Assembly (NCBI GenBank): GCA_029834535.1
Contig: JAQMWT010000390.1
Coordinates: 62,001-126,000, forward strand
Reading direction: 5' to 3'
DNA: 64,000 bases
From: Chrysophaeum taylorii
Taxonomy: Eukaryota; Sar; Pelagophyceae; Pelagomonadales; Pelagomonadaceae
This document shows positions 18,180 through 29,100 of the stretch, piece after piece. A model generated the notes under the pieces. It did no database searches. It was not told the origin of the DNA and worked only from the letters and a program-made list of their open reading frames with translations. The first letter of the stretch is position 1. Each line of letters begins with the position of its first letter. The position numbers and the translations under genes were made by a program.

Positions 18180-18928
18180 TCTTGCGGATCGCGCTGCCGC
18201 GGGGACGCCTGTTGGTGCCGGCGCGCCTGCGGTGCGTGCGCTGGGGTCGCGGCGCCCCCAAGCCTCCTCGCTGCCCGCGAATGTTGCTCGAGAACGTCTA
18301 CGCCTCGGAGCAAGGGGCGCGGCTTCTCGCCGCGCGTCAACCTCCTCCGCGCGACTACGAGGCGCTTCTTATCGACTCGATCGGAGACGACGATGATAAT
18401 TGGCGTCGGCGGGCGTGCGTCGATCACCGCCTCGCCTTGGTCCAAGACGCGACCGATCTCGAGCAAAGGCTCGCAGCGTACGACCGCCTCCTCTTGCCCG
18501 TCGCGCCCTTGGACCGCCTCGCCCAGGCCGCGACGCTTCTCAAAGCGATGGTGATGGGGAAAGCCGCGGTAGCACCGCCGGCCGTGGCGGCGGCGGCGGC
18601 GGCGCTCGTGGACGCGCTCTTGGTCGAGCTGCCGAAATGCGTCCACTTCGACGGCGCGTGCGCGGCTTTGATCTCTCGGCTCGCCGGGAGTGCCACGGAC
18701 GCCGTCGGCGTCTCGCAGCACGCGCGCTTCGCCCTCCCGACCCTTTGTCTCGCCGCCCAGATCGCCGATGCAGCAGCCGACTGCGAGGTTGCCGCGGACC
18801 GGCTTCGAAATATGGTCTGCGAGGCCCTCGACGACACCGTCGACCTCCTCGAAGCCCTCGTCGAGACTACGGCGCGCGCGGCGTACCTCGCAAACACCAA
18901 AAAAGCTTCGGCGCCACGGACCTCCTGA
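15908..18928 (+). CDS. Large Ala/Arg-rich helical protein of unknown function, start unresolved
   Basis: A 1006-codon open frame, one of the longest in the window. The coordinate given begins at a TTG; there is no in-frame ATG until 16772 (codon 289), so the real first exon, a non-AUG start or a sequence error must be invoked. The protein is mostly helical, with a coiled-coil-like segment at about 555-640 (alternating Ala/Glu/Arg heptads), an Asp run encoded by (GAC)n at 18149-18180, and no membrane segment. An N-terminal GYSAGLVRGVRVGAP-like beta region and a C-terminal helical bundle bracket it. I recognise no family. Codon use matches the neighbouring real genes, and the length argues that it is coding. 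Confidence 0.6.
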
Positions 18929-19561
18929 CTCGTGCAATTTATTCCGAGGACGAGATCGCCCGTGGACCTAGGCTTCTTAGCTACAAGTCAAGCAACTTTG
19001 ATGAACGTCTCGTCACGGGTTACGCCCGCGATATATCCAAAAGCTAGCGCCGAGGAGCGGAGCGGATATATCCAAAAGCTAGCGCCGAGGAGCGGAGCGG
19101 ATATATCCAAAAGCTAGCGCCGAGGAGCTCTGCTCCGCCGCCTGGACGAGTGCGCGGCGTTGTTCTTGTCCGGCGCTTCTTGGCATGGGTCTCCACGACC
19201 ACCACCCCGATATTCAACACCACATCCACGCTGACGGCCTCGTTGTCGACGTGGTCACCCCCACCCACCGTGTCGCCTGCCGGGGACTCATTTTTTGTCG
19301 TCGTCGTCTTCTCCTACTTTGCCGCTTGTAGCGGTTTGGACGAGACCGCGACGTGAACACTACTGCTCGCGCTCGAGGCTCGAACGCACTCCTTGGCCCG
19401 CTGCTGCTGCATCGCTCGCTCTGCTGGCATGGTGGACTACCGACCGACTAGATAATATATCGCAACAACTCTTTCGGTCGCGCTGACGTCTTCGAAGAGT
19501 TTTCACTTAAAAAAACCCTACTTACTACTAGCGTATATAGGGTCGTCCTGGTCCGCAACGG
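18929..19561. other. Intergenic region with a tandem repeat
   Basis: Apart from the 36-bp tandem repeat listed separately there is no supported gene. A TATATAGG box at 19534-19541 and AAAAACCCTA at 19511-19520 lie just upstream of the ATG at 19562 and are the likely core promoter of the downstream gene. Confidence 0.5.
19028..19128. repeat. 36-bp tandem repeat, three copies
   Basis: Three nearly perfect copies of a 36-bp unit containing GATATATCCAAAAGCTAGCG and CCGAGGAGCGGAGCG. The last copy runs into GAGCTCTGCTCCGCC, which is an inverted match to the GGAGCGGAGC part and could form a hairpin in RNA. Confidence 0.85.
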
Positions 19562-21247
19562 ATGAGGAGGGCCTTGGTCGTCGTCGTCGTCGTCTTGGGT
19601 GTTCTTGTCGTAATCGCGTGGCTGGTCCAAAGTAACGACTATGAGAGAGCGCCTTCGCCGAAGACAAACACGACGTGGTACGAGGGAGAGACGTTTTGCT
19701 TCGACGGAGCCGCCCACTCGGCCACCAAGCTTGACGTCGGGGCATGGGGATTGAGGGAGTTTGAGGTCCGCCTCGAGTTTAAGGCCGTTGGGTGCGGGCC
19801 GGTGCAGGCGTCCGCGCAGTTCCACAGCGGGGGGTGCGCGCTGGTGTCGGCAGTGAGGGGTTCGCGCGCCTCGAAGACCGAGTGGTTCGTCGAACGAAGA
19901 GAATCCGCCGCGCTTCCCCCCAGGGAATCCCTCGCCCAGCCCCGCGGCAACTCCGAGGAGGATCAGGCAAAGCGCGTTTATCTCGAGGAGGCGCTGTCGA
20001 AGGGCTCGAGGTCTGATTGGGGGGTGTCGCTGTCGCCAGAGGGGCATCTCTTGTTCGGGATCGGGCACCGAGACTTTGGGCTAGACGCGGAATCGGCAGG
20101 GACCCAGCGCGCGTCAGCACGTCCCGTGCGCGACACGACCGTCAGGACCCTCGAGACCTTCGCCGACAACGCCTGGCACCGCCTCCGCGCGACGCGGACG
20201 AGACGTTCGAAGGAGCGGCGGGACGGCACGTCTCACCACGACCCTCACGACACTTCCGAGTTGATCCTAACCGTCGACGGACGAAGACGCGACACGACGT
20301 GTGCTGTGACCGGGGGTAAGACGAGCGACGCGGCAGCGGGCCAGGCGGCGAGACTGAGCGGAGGATCCCCGGGCTTTGGCGGCTCTGCTCCGCCGCATCC
20401 TCTGGTCGACGCGACGTTCGATCTCGCTCTCGGCGAGCTTCTGGAGGGCTGCGTCCGCAAGGTCGAGATCCTCCCGCGGCCCCGGCTCCTCGCTCAACCG
20501 AAAATCCCGCTCTACTTTGCGGTCAACAGCGACAACGAGAGCCGGGCGATGAGAGACGCTTTCGTGCGAAGCATAGTAGACGACGATTTCGACCTCCGCG
20601 AACATCGCGCCGGCGATATCCTTCCGCAGTCAGAACGGTTCAGCACCAAGATCGACCTCGTGCTCAAGGCCCTTTCCGAAAACCCCCCCAACTCGCTCGT
20701 CCTCGTATCCGACCTAGATATCCGCTTCTTCAAGCCAATATCGAAATACGTCAGGCGCGTCGGCGACGTCGACGTCGCGTTCCAGAGAGACGAGGACCGT
20801 TCGCTCCAGGTAAACCTGGGCTTCATGGCGCTTCGCTGCCGCCCGGCGGTTTCGGACTTATTCCGCATCACGGGCGACATCATCAAGCGCAAGAGGGCCG
20901 GCACGACGGGCGACCAGCGCATCATAAATCGCGCCCTCGCACAACCGTGGTTCTACGGCACGCCCAGGATTCGCTGGACCACCTTTCCCAGCGAACTCGC
21001 CACCAACTCCATCGTTTCCTACTGGCGCACCTCAAACATGTACGGCTCTAATCCACCCGACTGGGCCCTCTTCCACGCCAACGACTACGGCCGCGCCTCC
21101 CTCGCGCCCGACCGAGCCCGCCGAGCCAAGCTCCAGCTCCTCGCGGACGTCGACCTCATGGTAAAAGCCGACCCACGAGCCCCCCCCACCACTAAGCGCT
21201 GGCCAGGGCACGGCTACTATAAGAGACCCGACGGCGACCTCCCGTAA
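19562..21247 (+). CDS. Type II membrane protein: LamG-like domain plus glycosyltransferase-like domain
   Basis: 561 codons, ATG at 19562. Residues 4-22 (ALVVVVVVLGVLVVIAWLV) form a signal anchor, so the rest faces the Golgi or ER lumen. Residues 40-320 read as a concanavalin/LamG-like beta-sandwich (EFEVRLEFKAVGCG; WHRLRATRTRR). Residues 340-545 resemble nucleotide-diphospho-sugar transferases of the GT77 type: a VLVSDLDIRFF strand ending in the DxD motif D384-L-D386 and VDVAFQRDEDRSLQVNLGFMALRC. A Golgi glycosyltransferase with an N-terminal carbohydrate-recognition module is the best reading; donor and acceptor are unknown. Its stop overlaps an ATG (TAATG) of a 40-codon hydrophobic frame at 21247-21369 that is probably fortuitous. 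Confidence 0.65.
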   Translation: MRRALVVVVVVLGVLVVIAWLVQSNDYERAPSPKTNTTWYEGETFCFDGAAHSATKLDVGAWGLREFEVRLEFKAVGCGPVQASAQFHSGGCALVSAVRGSRASKTEWFVERRESAALPPRESLAQPRGNSEEDQAKRVYLEEALSKGSRSDWGVSLSPEGHLLFGIGHRDFGLDAESAGTQRASARPVRDTTVRTLETFADNAWHRLRATRTRRSKERRDGTSHHDPHDTSELILTVDGRRRDTTCAVTGGKTSDAAAGQAARLSGGSPGFGGSAPPHPLVDATFDLALGELLEGCVRKVEILPRPRLLAQPKIPLYFAVNSDNESRAMRDAFVRSIVDDDFDLREHRAGDILPQSERFSTKIDLVLKALSENPPNSLVLVSDLDIRFFKPISKYVRRVGDVDVAFQRDEDRSLQVNLGFMALRCRPAVSDLFRITGDIIKRKRAGTTGDQRIINRALAQPWFYGTPRIRWTTFPSELATNSIVSYWRTSNMYGSNPPDWALFHANDYGRASLAPDRARRAKLQLLADVDLMVKADPRAPPTTKRWPGHGYYKRPDGDLP

Positions 21248-22168
21248 TGCTTGCTTTAAAGGGTTCGCTCTTCGTCTGCTTTTGCCTCGTCGTCGTCGAC
21301 GTCGTCCTGAGGCATATGGTGTCGGACGCCGGCAGGAGACCAGAGCCCGCTTGCCCTACAGACCAATGATCTCCGAAGGGCGGCTACAGCTAGGGGTGCT
21401 GGAACTTACTTGTAAGGAAGCGCGCGCGCCGCGGACACTGTCGTGCGTCGTCTCAAACCGTGTGCCCGCCTATCAACCGACATCCGCGAGCGTGCGTGCG
21501 TGCGTGCGTGTGTGTGTGTGTGTGTGTGTCTCAACCTGGACATCGCATTATTCATTTTCTGGCTTGTCCAAATACACAAGGAGGGAGGCTGCCCGCGTCT
21601 CTCACGGACCCAAGCTGACAGGACCGCTGTCTAACCGCACTCCTGGCGACTGACTACCTTTGTCTCGCCGCGCCTGCAGCTGGCAGCTTCAAGTCTGGAC
21701 GTCCAGAGGTTATAATCGCGAGGACTACAGCCTTTTCATCATCATCATCGACCTTGGTGTCGCCCTCGGAATTGTCGTGTCTCTGCGCAATGCGCCCAAA
21801 GCCGGTCGTCGTCGTCGTCGTCGTCTATGCCGCCGTCGATTAGCATCATCCGGTTAGGTTGATGATTGCGGTTTTTGGACCGATTTTTGGGTCTGAGAAT
21901 GCGAAGCGGCGTCTTTAGTTTTTTTCGTCAAGACCTGCTCCTCCTCGCGAGCTTGGGTGATCTGTGCGTGGCACTCTTAAATGCCGATAGTTGTCGCGGA
22001 TCATCGAGCTCGCCGGGTAGAATCCAGGAAATTATGGAAGCCTAAGCAAGCACGAAAATATAACAGGAAGTCCATATGTAGTAATGGTCGACGCGCGAGC
22101 GGTCACCAAGCCGATTGCGACAACCGCGGCAACGAGTGCGCTAGTCTTGCGCAATGCGTTTTAAATTT
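21248..22168. other. Intergenic region between the GT-like gene and the hAT element
   Basis: No supported gene. It contains a GTGC/GT dinucleotide repeat (about 21495-21530) and ATC/CGT trinucleotide runs (21740-21830). Only short frames are seen. Confidence 0.6.
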
Positions 22169-25076
22169 CAGTGTTGGGAATTCACTTCAGCAAGTGAACG
22201 TGAACCACTTACTTAATATTTGTGAAGTGATTTGAAGTGGGTCACACGTCGCCCTACGTGGCCATCGTGAACCTTTGTGAAGTGAACGCCACTTTTTTTT
22301 TTTTTTAACGTCAGAGCCGGTCCCTACCGCGCCCCGTCACAGTTCCGTGCCCCCCGCCCGCTATTGCCTCCTAGGTCTGGTGCTCTTAGATTCATTCGCG
22401 TCTTTTTTCGGGGCGAAGGAGGAGTCACCGTGAATGGTGTTCAGCGTTTCTTACTTTAGGCGATGTGAACGAACGAACGAACGACCGACCTCGGTATCTT
22501 CGTCTGGTTCTTCCTCATCAACCTCCATCTCCTAAGAGTCTTCGGGGATGGAGATCTCGGCGTTTTTGAAAAACTCGGCCTCGTGTCCGAGGTTCCTGTA
22601 CTTAATCCGGGCCGCCGCCGCAATGAAGAAATTCTTGTTCATGCGCAGTAGAGCAACTTTGTCCGTCTCGTCCGCGCAGAGCAGCAACGTGTTTCTTTCC
22701 CTCGGTCAGGACAATATTTCCAATGCTCAGGCAGCGCTCACAGTAGCTCTGCGCGCCATGTAAACCAATTGAACCCTTAGAGGCTCTCGCCATGTCCGGA
22801 AGGAAGGAGCCCATACTGCTCCTTGGTGAGCGGTCGATACTGCTTTCCAACGTCGAGCACAGCCAGATCTGTGAAGCCGACTTCACCCTTCTTCTCAAGC
22901 TCAGGATAATGCTCTTTCCAGTTGAGCGATCTCGACAGCCTGATCCATTGAGTGAAGACCTGCTCAAACTCCACGTTGAAATCGGGCATCTGGCTCTCAT
23001 GCATAGCAAAAGAAGTCACGTCGCCACTAATGTCGTCGTCCCAAGCGCCGGGTGCGTCGAGTGCCGCCAATAGACTGCGGGCAGGCGCAGGCTCGGAGGG
23101 CGGCGCAGACTCGGAGGAAGTCTTTGCCTTTTCGTGGTGGAATGCAGTCCGTGCGTAAATCACGTATTCTTCCTTGAGCAAGCAACTTCCTGGCCCGAGC
23201 TCTCTGATTGGAGGACGACAGGTGCCGGCAGTTGATAGTCCGAAAGTCAAGAAGGAAGGTAATCAGCTCGCGATCGTTGAATTCGTAGTCGAAGTGACGC
23301 ACGTAGTTTTCATTATTCCCGCAAAACCGACGCTCACATTCGAGAATAGCCTGCTGAAGACAGATTTTGCCGGTCTCGCTGAGGTCGTCAACATCGACAG
23401 TCTTACGTGGCATGGATTTCGTTGTTATGTTCGGGAGATTAATGACTTCTTGCGTCCCAGCTCGCAGGGACTCGATCATGTTGTGCTTGATCAATGCGGC
23501 GCACGCCCCCAGGTATAAGTGTTCATGTTGCACGAAAACAACGGGGTCGTCCGTTATAGCAAAAATCGCCTCGAATTCCACCCATTGCTCCTCACTGATT
23601 GTCCTGGGGAGTCCATTGTTGATAGCCGTGTACAGTTTGAGCACGTGGTGCATACGCAGCAAGGAAGGAATAAGTTGGTATCGCGCCCGGAACCTCGTCT
23701 TATGGAGGTCGAGCTTGAGCTTCGGCGATTGATTTCCCCGGCTGTAATGGCAAAAGCGCATGCAGATCCTTCAAACGTGCGCCGTAAGAAAAGTACTTGG
23801 CTCCATCGTGGGCAAAGTTCAGCAGCTCCTGGCCAGCTGGGAATGGATTGATCACCTGCTTGCCTCTGGATCGTGTCAAGTCGCCACATGCCGCTGCCGA
23901 GATTTTTGAGATATACCATGCATGTCACACGCTTCGATCTCAACAAAAAATTCTTCGGCGACGCCAATTGCAGGCCGGTCTTGAACAATGGCTGCGGCCG
24001 CCAAATCGATATCGATACCCGCACGCTCCGCGACCACAGAACGGAGCAGAGAAGCCGTGCCGGAATCGGCTCCGTCATCAGCTAGAACGAGGCCCACGCA
24101 CACCGTCGCAACGCCACTCCAATCGGGCCAGATGAATGATAGGCCAATGGCCCGTCGCTTGAACTTATCCTTGAGTGTCTCGCCTTCATGCAGCACCTGG
24201 GCGAATGAATTGCCGAAAGCCGCTTCATAACACTCCGTAACGACGTGCTTCAAGATTCGAACAAAGCAACAATATTCAGCGTCCACCCATTCAAACTGCG
24301 CCTTTCGAGTCATGAACGGGCACTTGCCTTTCCCGCCACCGCCGCGGTAATACGCCGCCTCAATTCGGTTGCGATGATCTTCGTCGTCAAAGGTGCGCTT
24401 GGAAATCCGCTGCGGCGTGTACACGTAGTGCTGAGCCGAGAACGCCAACAGGGAAGAGTGCTTTGCCTGGCTGGGCATGGCCATGAAGTATCTCGTAATA
24501 TCCGATTTACCCTTCGAGGCTGTCACAACGCCCATCATAGCGTCCTCCTTTTCTTGGTCTGTCTTCTTTGTTTCTTGGTGAGCTGTTGACGTCCCAGCTC
24601 GTCGAATCCTCCTCCGGATGCGCAACCTTGAAGTGGGCCCCAAGAGGACTTGGTCGTCTGCCTTTCTTGAAGTCAGTCTCTCGTCACCTCCAGGCGCTCC
24701 CAGCACCGGATACACACATGCGTCGTCGCCTTCCCACTGGTCGGCGTGGTCAGGATGATGTTCCTTCAGTCGACGCACGCAGTCCCACACCTTGGAAAAT
24801 CCTGGTTGATCGTCCACGTTTGCCGGGTGTGTTCCACGTCACAACATCGACATCGGCTCGTTCTTGTGAGCTTCCTCCTTCAGTTCCGCGTTTAAATTCC
24901 TCCTCATCATCAACATTATCCTTCATCTCCAGGTAGCGCGGCTCGACTTCGCTCGTCAGGGTCAGGCCGCCAGCCAAATTGGATGAACGTGAAGTGAACA
25001 TTGGACTTCGAACGACGAAAAAAAGTTTCGGTGAAGTGAAGTGAAGTGAAGTGAAGTGAATATTTTCCGAACGCTG
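22169..25076 (-). mobile_element. hAT DNA transposon, nearly complete, copy B
   Basis: A 2.9-kb element with terminal inverted repeats. The left end begins CAGTGTTGGGAATTCACTTC; the right end, reverse-complemented, begins CAGCGTTCGGAAAATATTCACT. Both start with the CAG.G typical of hAT elements and both are followed by GTGAA/TTCAC subterminal repeats (five tandem GTGAA at 25031-25060). Flanking 8-mers (TTAAATTT left, AGTTTGTT right) do not match, so the target-site duplication has decayed, the ends recombined, or the boundary is off by a few bases. The 3' half is collinear with 1-1476. Confidence 0.8.
22535..24817 (-). pseudogene. hAT transposase, broken
   Basis: Reads on the minus strand in at least four pieces. 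24817-23876 (313 codons) carries a core with WPDWSGVATVCVGLVLADDGADSG and ends at CDMHGIS, a fit to the conserved C-x2-H of hAT transposases. A frame change leads to an NPFPAGQELLNFAHDG segment (about 23830). The frame at 23761-23027 covers the helical insertion region. 23250-22777 continues to FTDLAVLDVGKQYRPL. Another frame (about 22790-22600) holds the ERCLSIGN/LTEG dimerisation motif. At least three frameshifts make it inactive. No BED zinc finger was recognised at the N-terminus. Confidence 0.75.
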
Positions 25077-25108
25077 AGTTTGTTGCAGAGGTCAGGGGGT
25101 AAGCGACA

Positions 25109-25747
25109 ATGGTAGCGTCAAATTGGTTGTTTGAAGGTAGGTTTGCGTTCGCGCCGTGTCTCGTGCGCGCGCCCGAGGCTGCGTGGTCCGTGTCGGTGTT
25201 CGGGTGGACGCTGGGCGGGTTCGTGGCCCTCGAGTACGACTCGTCTCCGGTCGGACGATATTACGAGTTTGTCGAGATGGGCAGCATCGTCGCCAAGAAC
25301 GGCGCGTTGGGTCAGTGGGGCAGAGAGTTGATGGTCTCGACGAGCGAGGCCGAAGAAGCGTGTCAGGAAATATGGGGTGTTCCGGCGCGAGAGAAGAAGA
25401 TCCAGTTTGATCCCGACGAAGGTTCGCTGAGCGTCGATCGAAGCGAAGTCATCATCAAGGTCGGGGGCTGGGGCGCGACGCGCGGTACCCCCGGCCCGCG
25501 GCGATCGATTCCGCTGCTCTGGACGCCCGAGGTCAAGGCCTTGTGGGCGCCTCTCCGGATCGTGCCGACCCAACGGACGACGCCGACCCTCAACCTCCAC
25601 GATATCCACGTATCGGCGACCTCTCTTAAATTATTGGCCTTTTCGCTCCTCGATGAGGATGCGGATGTAGTCCCACTCGGCTTTGCGATCGCGGCCGATG
25701 GCCTCCAGATCGACATTTCCCCCCATGAGCGAGGACGTCTGCTGTAA
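25109..25747 (+). CDS. NXD1: NXD1-like protein (acetoacetate-decarboxylase-like superfamily)
   Basis: 212 codons, ATG at 25109. The sequence follows the plant NEOXANTHIN-DEFICIENT 1 pattern: WLFEGRFAF near the N-terminus, FGWTLGGFVALEYDSSPVG (residues 31-49), a YEF-EMGSIV segment, then WGRELMVSTSEAEEA and EIWGVPA. NXD1 is required for neoxanthin accumulation in plants, by an unresolved mechanism; the fold is related to acetoacetate decarboxylase but lacks a demonstrated activity. Length is near the usual 250-280 residues but short at the C-terminus. The hAT element ends 32 bp upstream of the ATG, so the native promoter has been displaced. Confidence 0.7.
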   Translation: MVASNWLFEGRFAFAPCLVRAPEAAWSVSVFGWTLGGFVALEYDSSPVGRYYEFVEMGSIVAKNGALGQWGRELMVSTSEAEEACQEIWGVPAREKKIQFDPDEGSLSVDRSEVIIKVGGWGATRGTPGPRRSIPLLWTPEVKALWAPLRIVPTQRTTPTLNLHDIHVSATSLKLLAFSLLDEDADVVPLGFAIAADGLQIDISPHERGRLL

Positions 25748-26100
25748 TGCCCCTTGCAGAGAGAGAGAGACCGCGAGGGGCTGCTGGATGTTATGGATAC
25801 TTTCGTTCGTCGCGTGGGGAGAACGCTGTCTGTCTGTCTGTCTGTCTGTCGCGCCAGTGTGGCACCGCGTGCGAGGGAGACGTTAGCGTATTTTTTTTGG
25901 GAGGGGGGGGGGGGTGCGAAAAAAAACGCGACAGGCTGCGGCGGCGAAAGGAAGCGGACTGGTGAAACTGGATGAGATCCCATCCGCGTCTCCCTCGAGT
26001 GGTGGTGGTGTCGTGTCAGGGCCCGATCCGTCGTAGTAGTGGCGATGGTAAATAGGCTATCGGCAGCGGGGGATGGATTGGATACGTAGATACTACCAGT
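25748..26100. other. Intergenic region upstream of the giant channel gene
   Basis: No gene. It contains a (CTGT)n microsatellite (about 25828-25851), a poly-T/poly-G block at 25890-25913 and, near 26080, GGATACGTAGATAC close to the first channel ATG. Confidence 0.6.
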
Positions 26101-29100
26101 ATGATGACGCAGGCTAAAGGTGCAAATCCGATATCCGGTCGACGAACCGAGGGCACGATGGTGGCCGCGCGCTACAACGAGGCGCGCGGGGTCCTCCTAA
26201 ACTCGGCGATTAGCGGGGTGTCGGTCCTCTACGTCGCCTGGTCGCTCCCGTACCGGTGGTGCTTTCTTGAACATTACTCGTTCGGTACGTGTTGTTGTTG
26301 AGATTTAGCCATCCAACCGTGTCGTCCGTCGTTCAGGCGCCAAGTACCTGGCGTGGTGGGTAATGGACTACGCGACGGACGTCGCCTTTTTGGCGGGCCG
26401 GGTCATCGAACACCGCGCGGCAGGTCGCCTGGATGCGCGTCGCGTCGCGTTCGACGTCTCGTCGATCGTGCCTCTCGAAGTCGTCGCCCTCGGGGGGAAG
26501 GGCGTGATATTGTGGAAGTTCAATCGTCTCCTGAGACTCGCGTACGCGCCGCGATACTTTTATTCGGTCTTCATGGTGCTCGAGGATAAGGCCAAATTCG
26601 AGGTCGGACCTCTCCGGATGTGGGTCCTCTTCGTCTCGATGGCCGTCGCGGCGCACTGGGCGGCCTGTTTGTTTTACCTCGCGGGAAGGGTCGACGCCAG
26701 GCCGCACCGCCACTGGGCGCGCCAGCGTTCCGACACGACCTGGGGCCAGGAAGACGGACTCTGGCGCGTCTCCGACGGCAACGTCGAGTTTCTCGTCTCC
26801 GTTCCGCACAGGTATTGCCGCGCCTACTACTGGGCGCTCGTGACGATGATCACGACGGGGTTTGGCGACATCGTGCCCCAGACAAGAACCGAGACTTTGG
26901 TCTGCATCGTCTCGATGTACGTCGGAATGGCCATCACGTGCGCGGCGATCGCTAACTTGACGCTTCTCGTTATGTCGAGCACCAAAGAGACCCTCGAGCA
27001 CCGGAGTCGCGTCGACGCGATCCGCCAGTACGGCGCCTACAGGCATCTTCCCGAGGCGACGGTGAGGCGGATGATCGATTTCGTCGAATATCGGTGGACC
27101 AAGCTCCACGGGATCGACGAGGCGAAATTTCGGGCAGAACTCCCGAGCTCGCTGCGGCAGCGCTGCGTCAAGCTCGAGCTTTACGGCCTCCTGCGGCGCG
27201 TCCCCGCGCTCTCGAGCGGCGTCGCCAACGAAGCCTTTATCAACGCCCTCGCGCTTCGCCTCGCGACGGCGACCTACTCGCCGCAGGACCAAATCATTCG
27301 CCCGGGCGAGAGATTAGTTGGAGCGATATTGATCTCGTCCGGCGAGGTCGACGTCATCTCGAGGAGGACCTCGCTCCCCTCCTCTTCGGAAGGAGGAGGA
27401 GGAGGAGGAGGAGCGTCCCATCATCGACTCCACCGCATCAGCCACGGCCACCTCGCGCTCGACGCGGTGCGAGCGGCCAGAACTCCGGCGTCGCCATCAT
27501 CCAACGCTGGCGCGACTACGGACGACGACGCGACCGGGGCGGCGGCGGCGGCGGCGGCGGCGAACGCTCCCCCGAGTACTTGTAGTAGTAGTAGTAGTAG
27601 TACCGAGGACCTCCACACCAAGGTGCGGCTGCGCGAGGGCGACAACTTTGGGCTGTGGTCGCTGTTTAGCGAGCGACAGTCGAAGTTTTTGGTCCAAGCA
27701 CACTCGTTCTGCGAGGTGTTCTGGCTGCCGCGAACGGTCTTCGTGACGGTGTGCCGCGAACAATGTACGCCAGACCAGGTCGAGGCGATGCACGACGCGT
27801 TGCACCCCGCCTGCGGCGACGGGCTCCGCGTTTTGTTCCACGCGGGATTCGGCGCAGACTCTCGCGCCTCCCAAAGCGGCGTCCACAACAAACCGAGGCG
27901 CTGGGGAAAGACGTCGGGAACGGGGATGACGTCGCACCGCCAGCGCCTGACCCACAGTCTGGGGCGCGTCTTGTCGATCGGCAGGAGCTTGACGATGTCG
28001 TCGTTCTCGTCGACGACCTCCCGCATCCATCCCATGGATATGCTAAACGTAGACGACGACGACGCCGCCGCCGATCCGGGGTTGTCGCCGCGACGCCCGC
28101 CGAGCGCGCTCGCGACGTGGCTCGAGCCCGGGACCAGGCTTCGCGATGCCTGGGAAATCACCCAACTCGTGGTGCTTCTCTTTCACGCCGTCTCGATTCC
28201 CCTCGCGTTCAAGACCATCTACAGTCGCGCCTTTGCTGCCGCAACCCCCGGCGAGCTCCCGAAAGTCGCCGCTCGCCGCAAGGAGGGCTTGTTCGCCGCG
28301 AGCTACGCGTGCGACCTCGTGCTCGCGCTCGACTTTGTAGCGCGCGCCACAATCCTCCCGACCTTGGACGCCAAGGGCGTCCTCGTGACGCGCGGCGCCG
28401 ACCTCCGGTCCCTTTTGTTGTCGCGCCGGCGGCTCGCCTTTTACGGCGAGTGTTTGGCCCTCCTCCCGTGGGACGCGTTCGGCATCCCGTGGCCCGTTCT
28501 CTTTCGACACAAAAATAAAAGACGACCAAGCCATGGCAAGAAGTCCCGCGACATCCACGCGCTGTGCGACCTCAGCACCTTCGCGCTCGCGCGCCTCGCA
28601 AAAATACCGGTGCTCTTCGTCCGGCTTCCCTCGCAGACGAACCTCGTGCTGAGGTCGGCCGTCCTTTCCAAGCAGGTCCAGCTCATCGTCAAGCTCAACG
28701 CGGGCATGATTTTGACGTGCCACTGGGTCGGGTGTCTCTGGATGCTCGCGGGCCGCGTCTCGCGGCGCCTCTACGACGACAAGACCCGCTCCTGGATCTT
28801 CGTCGACAGGGGAGACGCGTCGTCCTGGAGCTCGTGCTCGTCCTCGGTCGGCGTCGGCGCCTGCACCTACGTCCGCGCCATCTACTTTGCGATCGTCGCC
28901 ATGTCGACCGTCGGCTACGGCGACATCAAGCCCGACCCCTCGAACGTCCTGGAAACCGTCTACACCTCGGGGGTCATCTTGTTCGGCGGTCTCCTCCTTC
29001 CCTCTCTCGTCGGCGGCCTCGCGTCCCTCATGGCCGACCTCAACAAGGGCGTCCGCGAGTACCGCGCGCGCGTCTCCGAGCTCTATCAGACGATGCAACG

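Noticed and set aside
21247-21369. 40-codon hydrophobic frame overlapping the GT-like stop (TAATG)
   Set aside because: Probably fortuitous 3' UTR; short, no homologue recognised.
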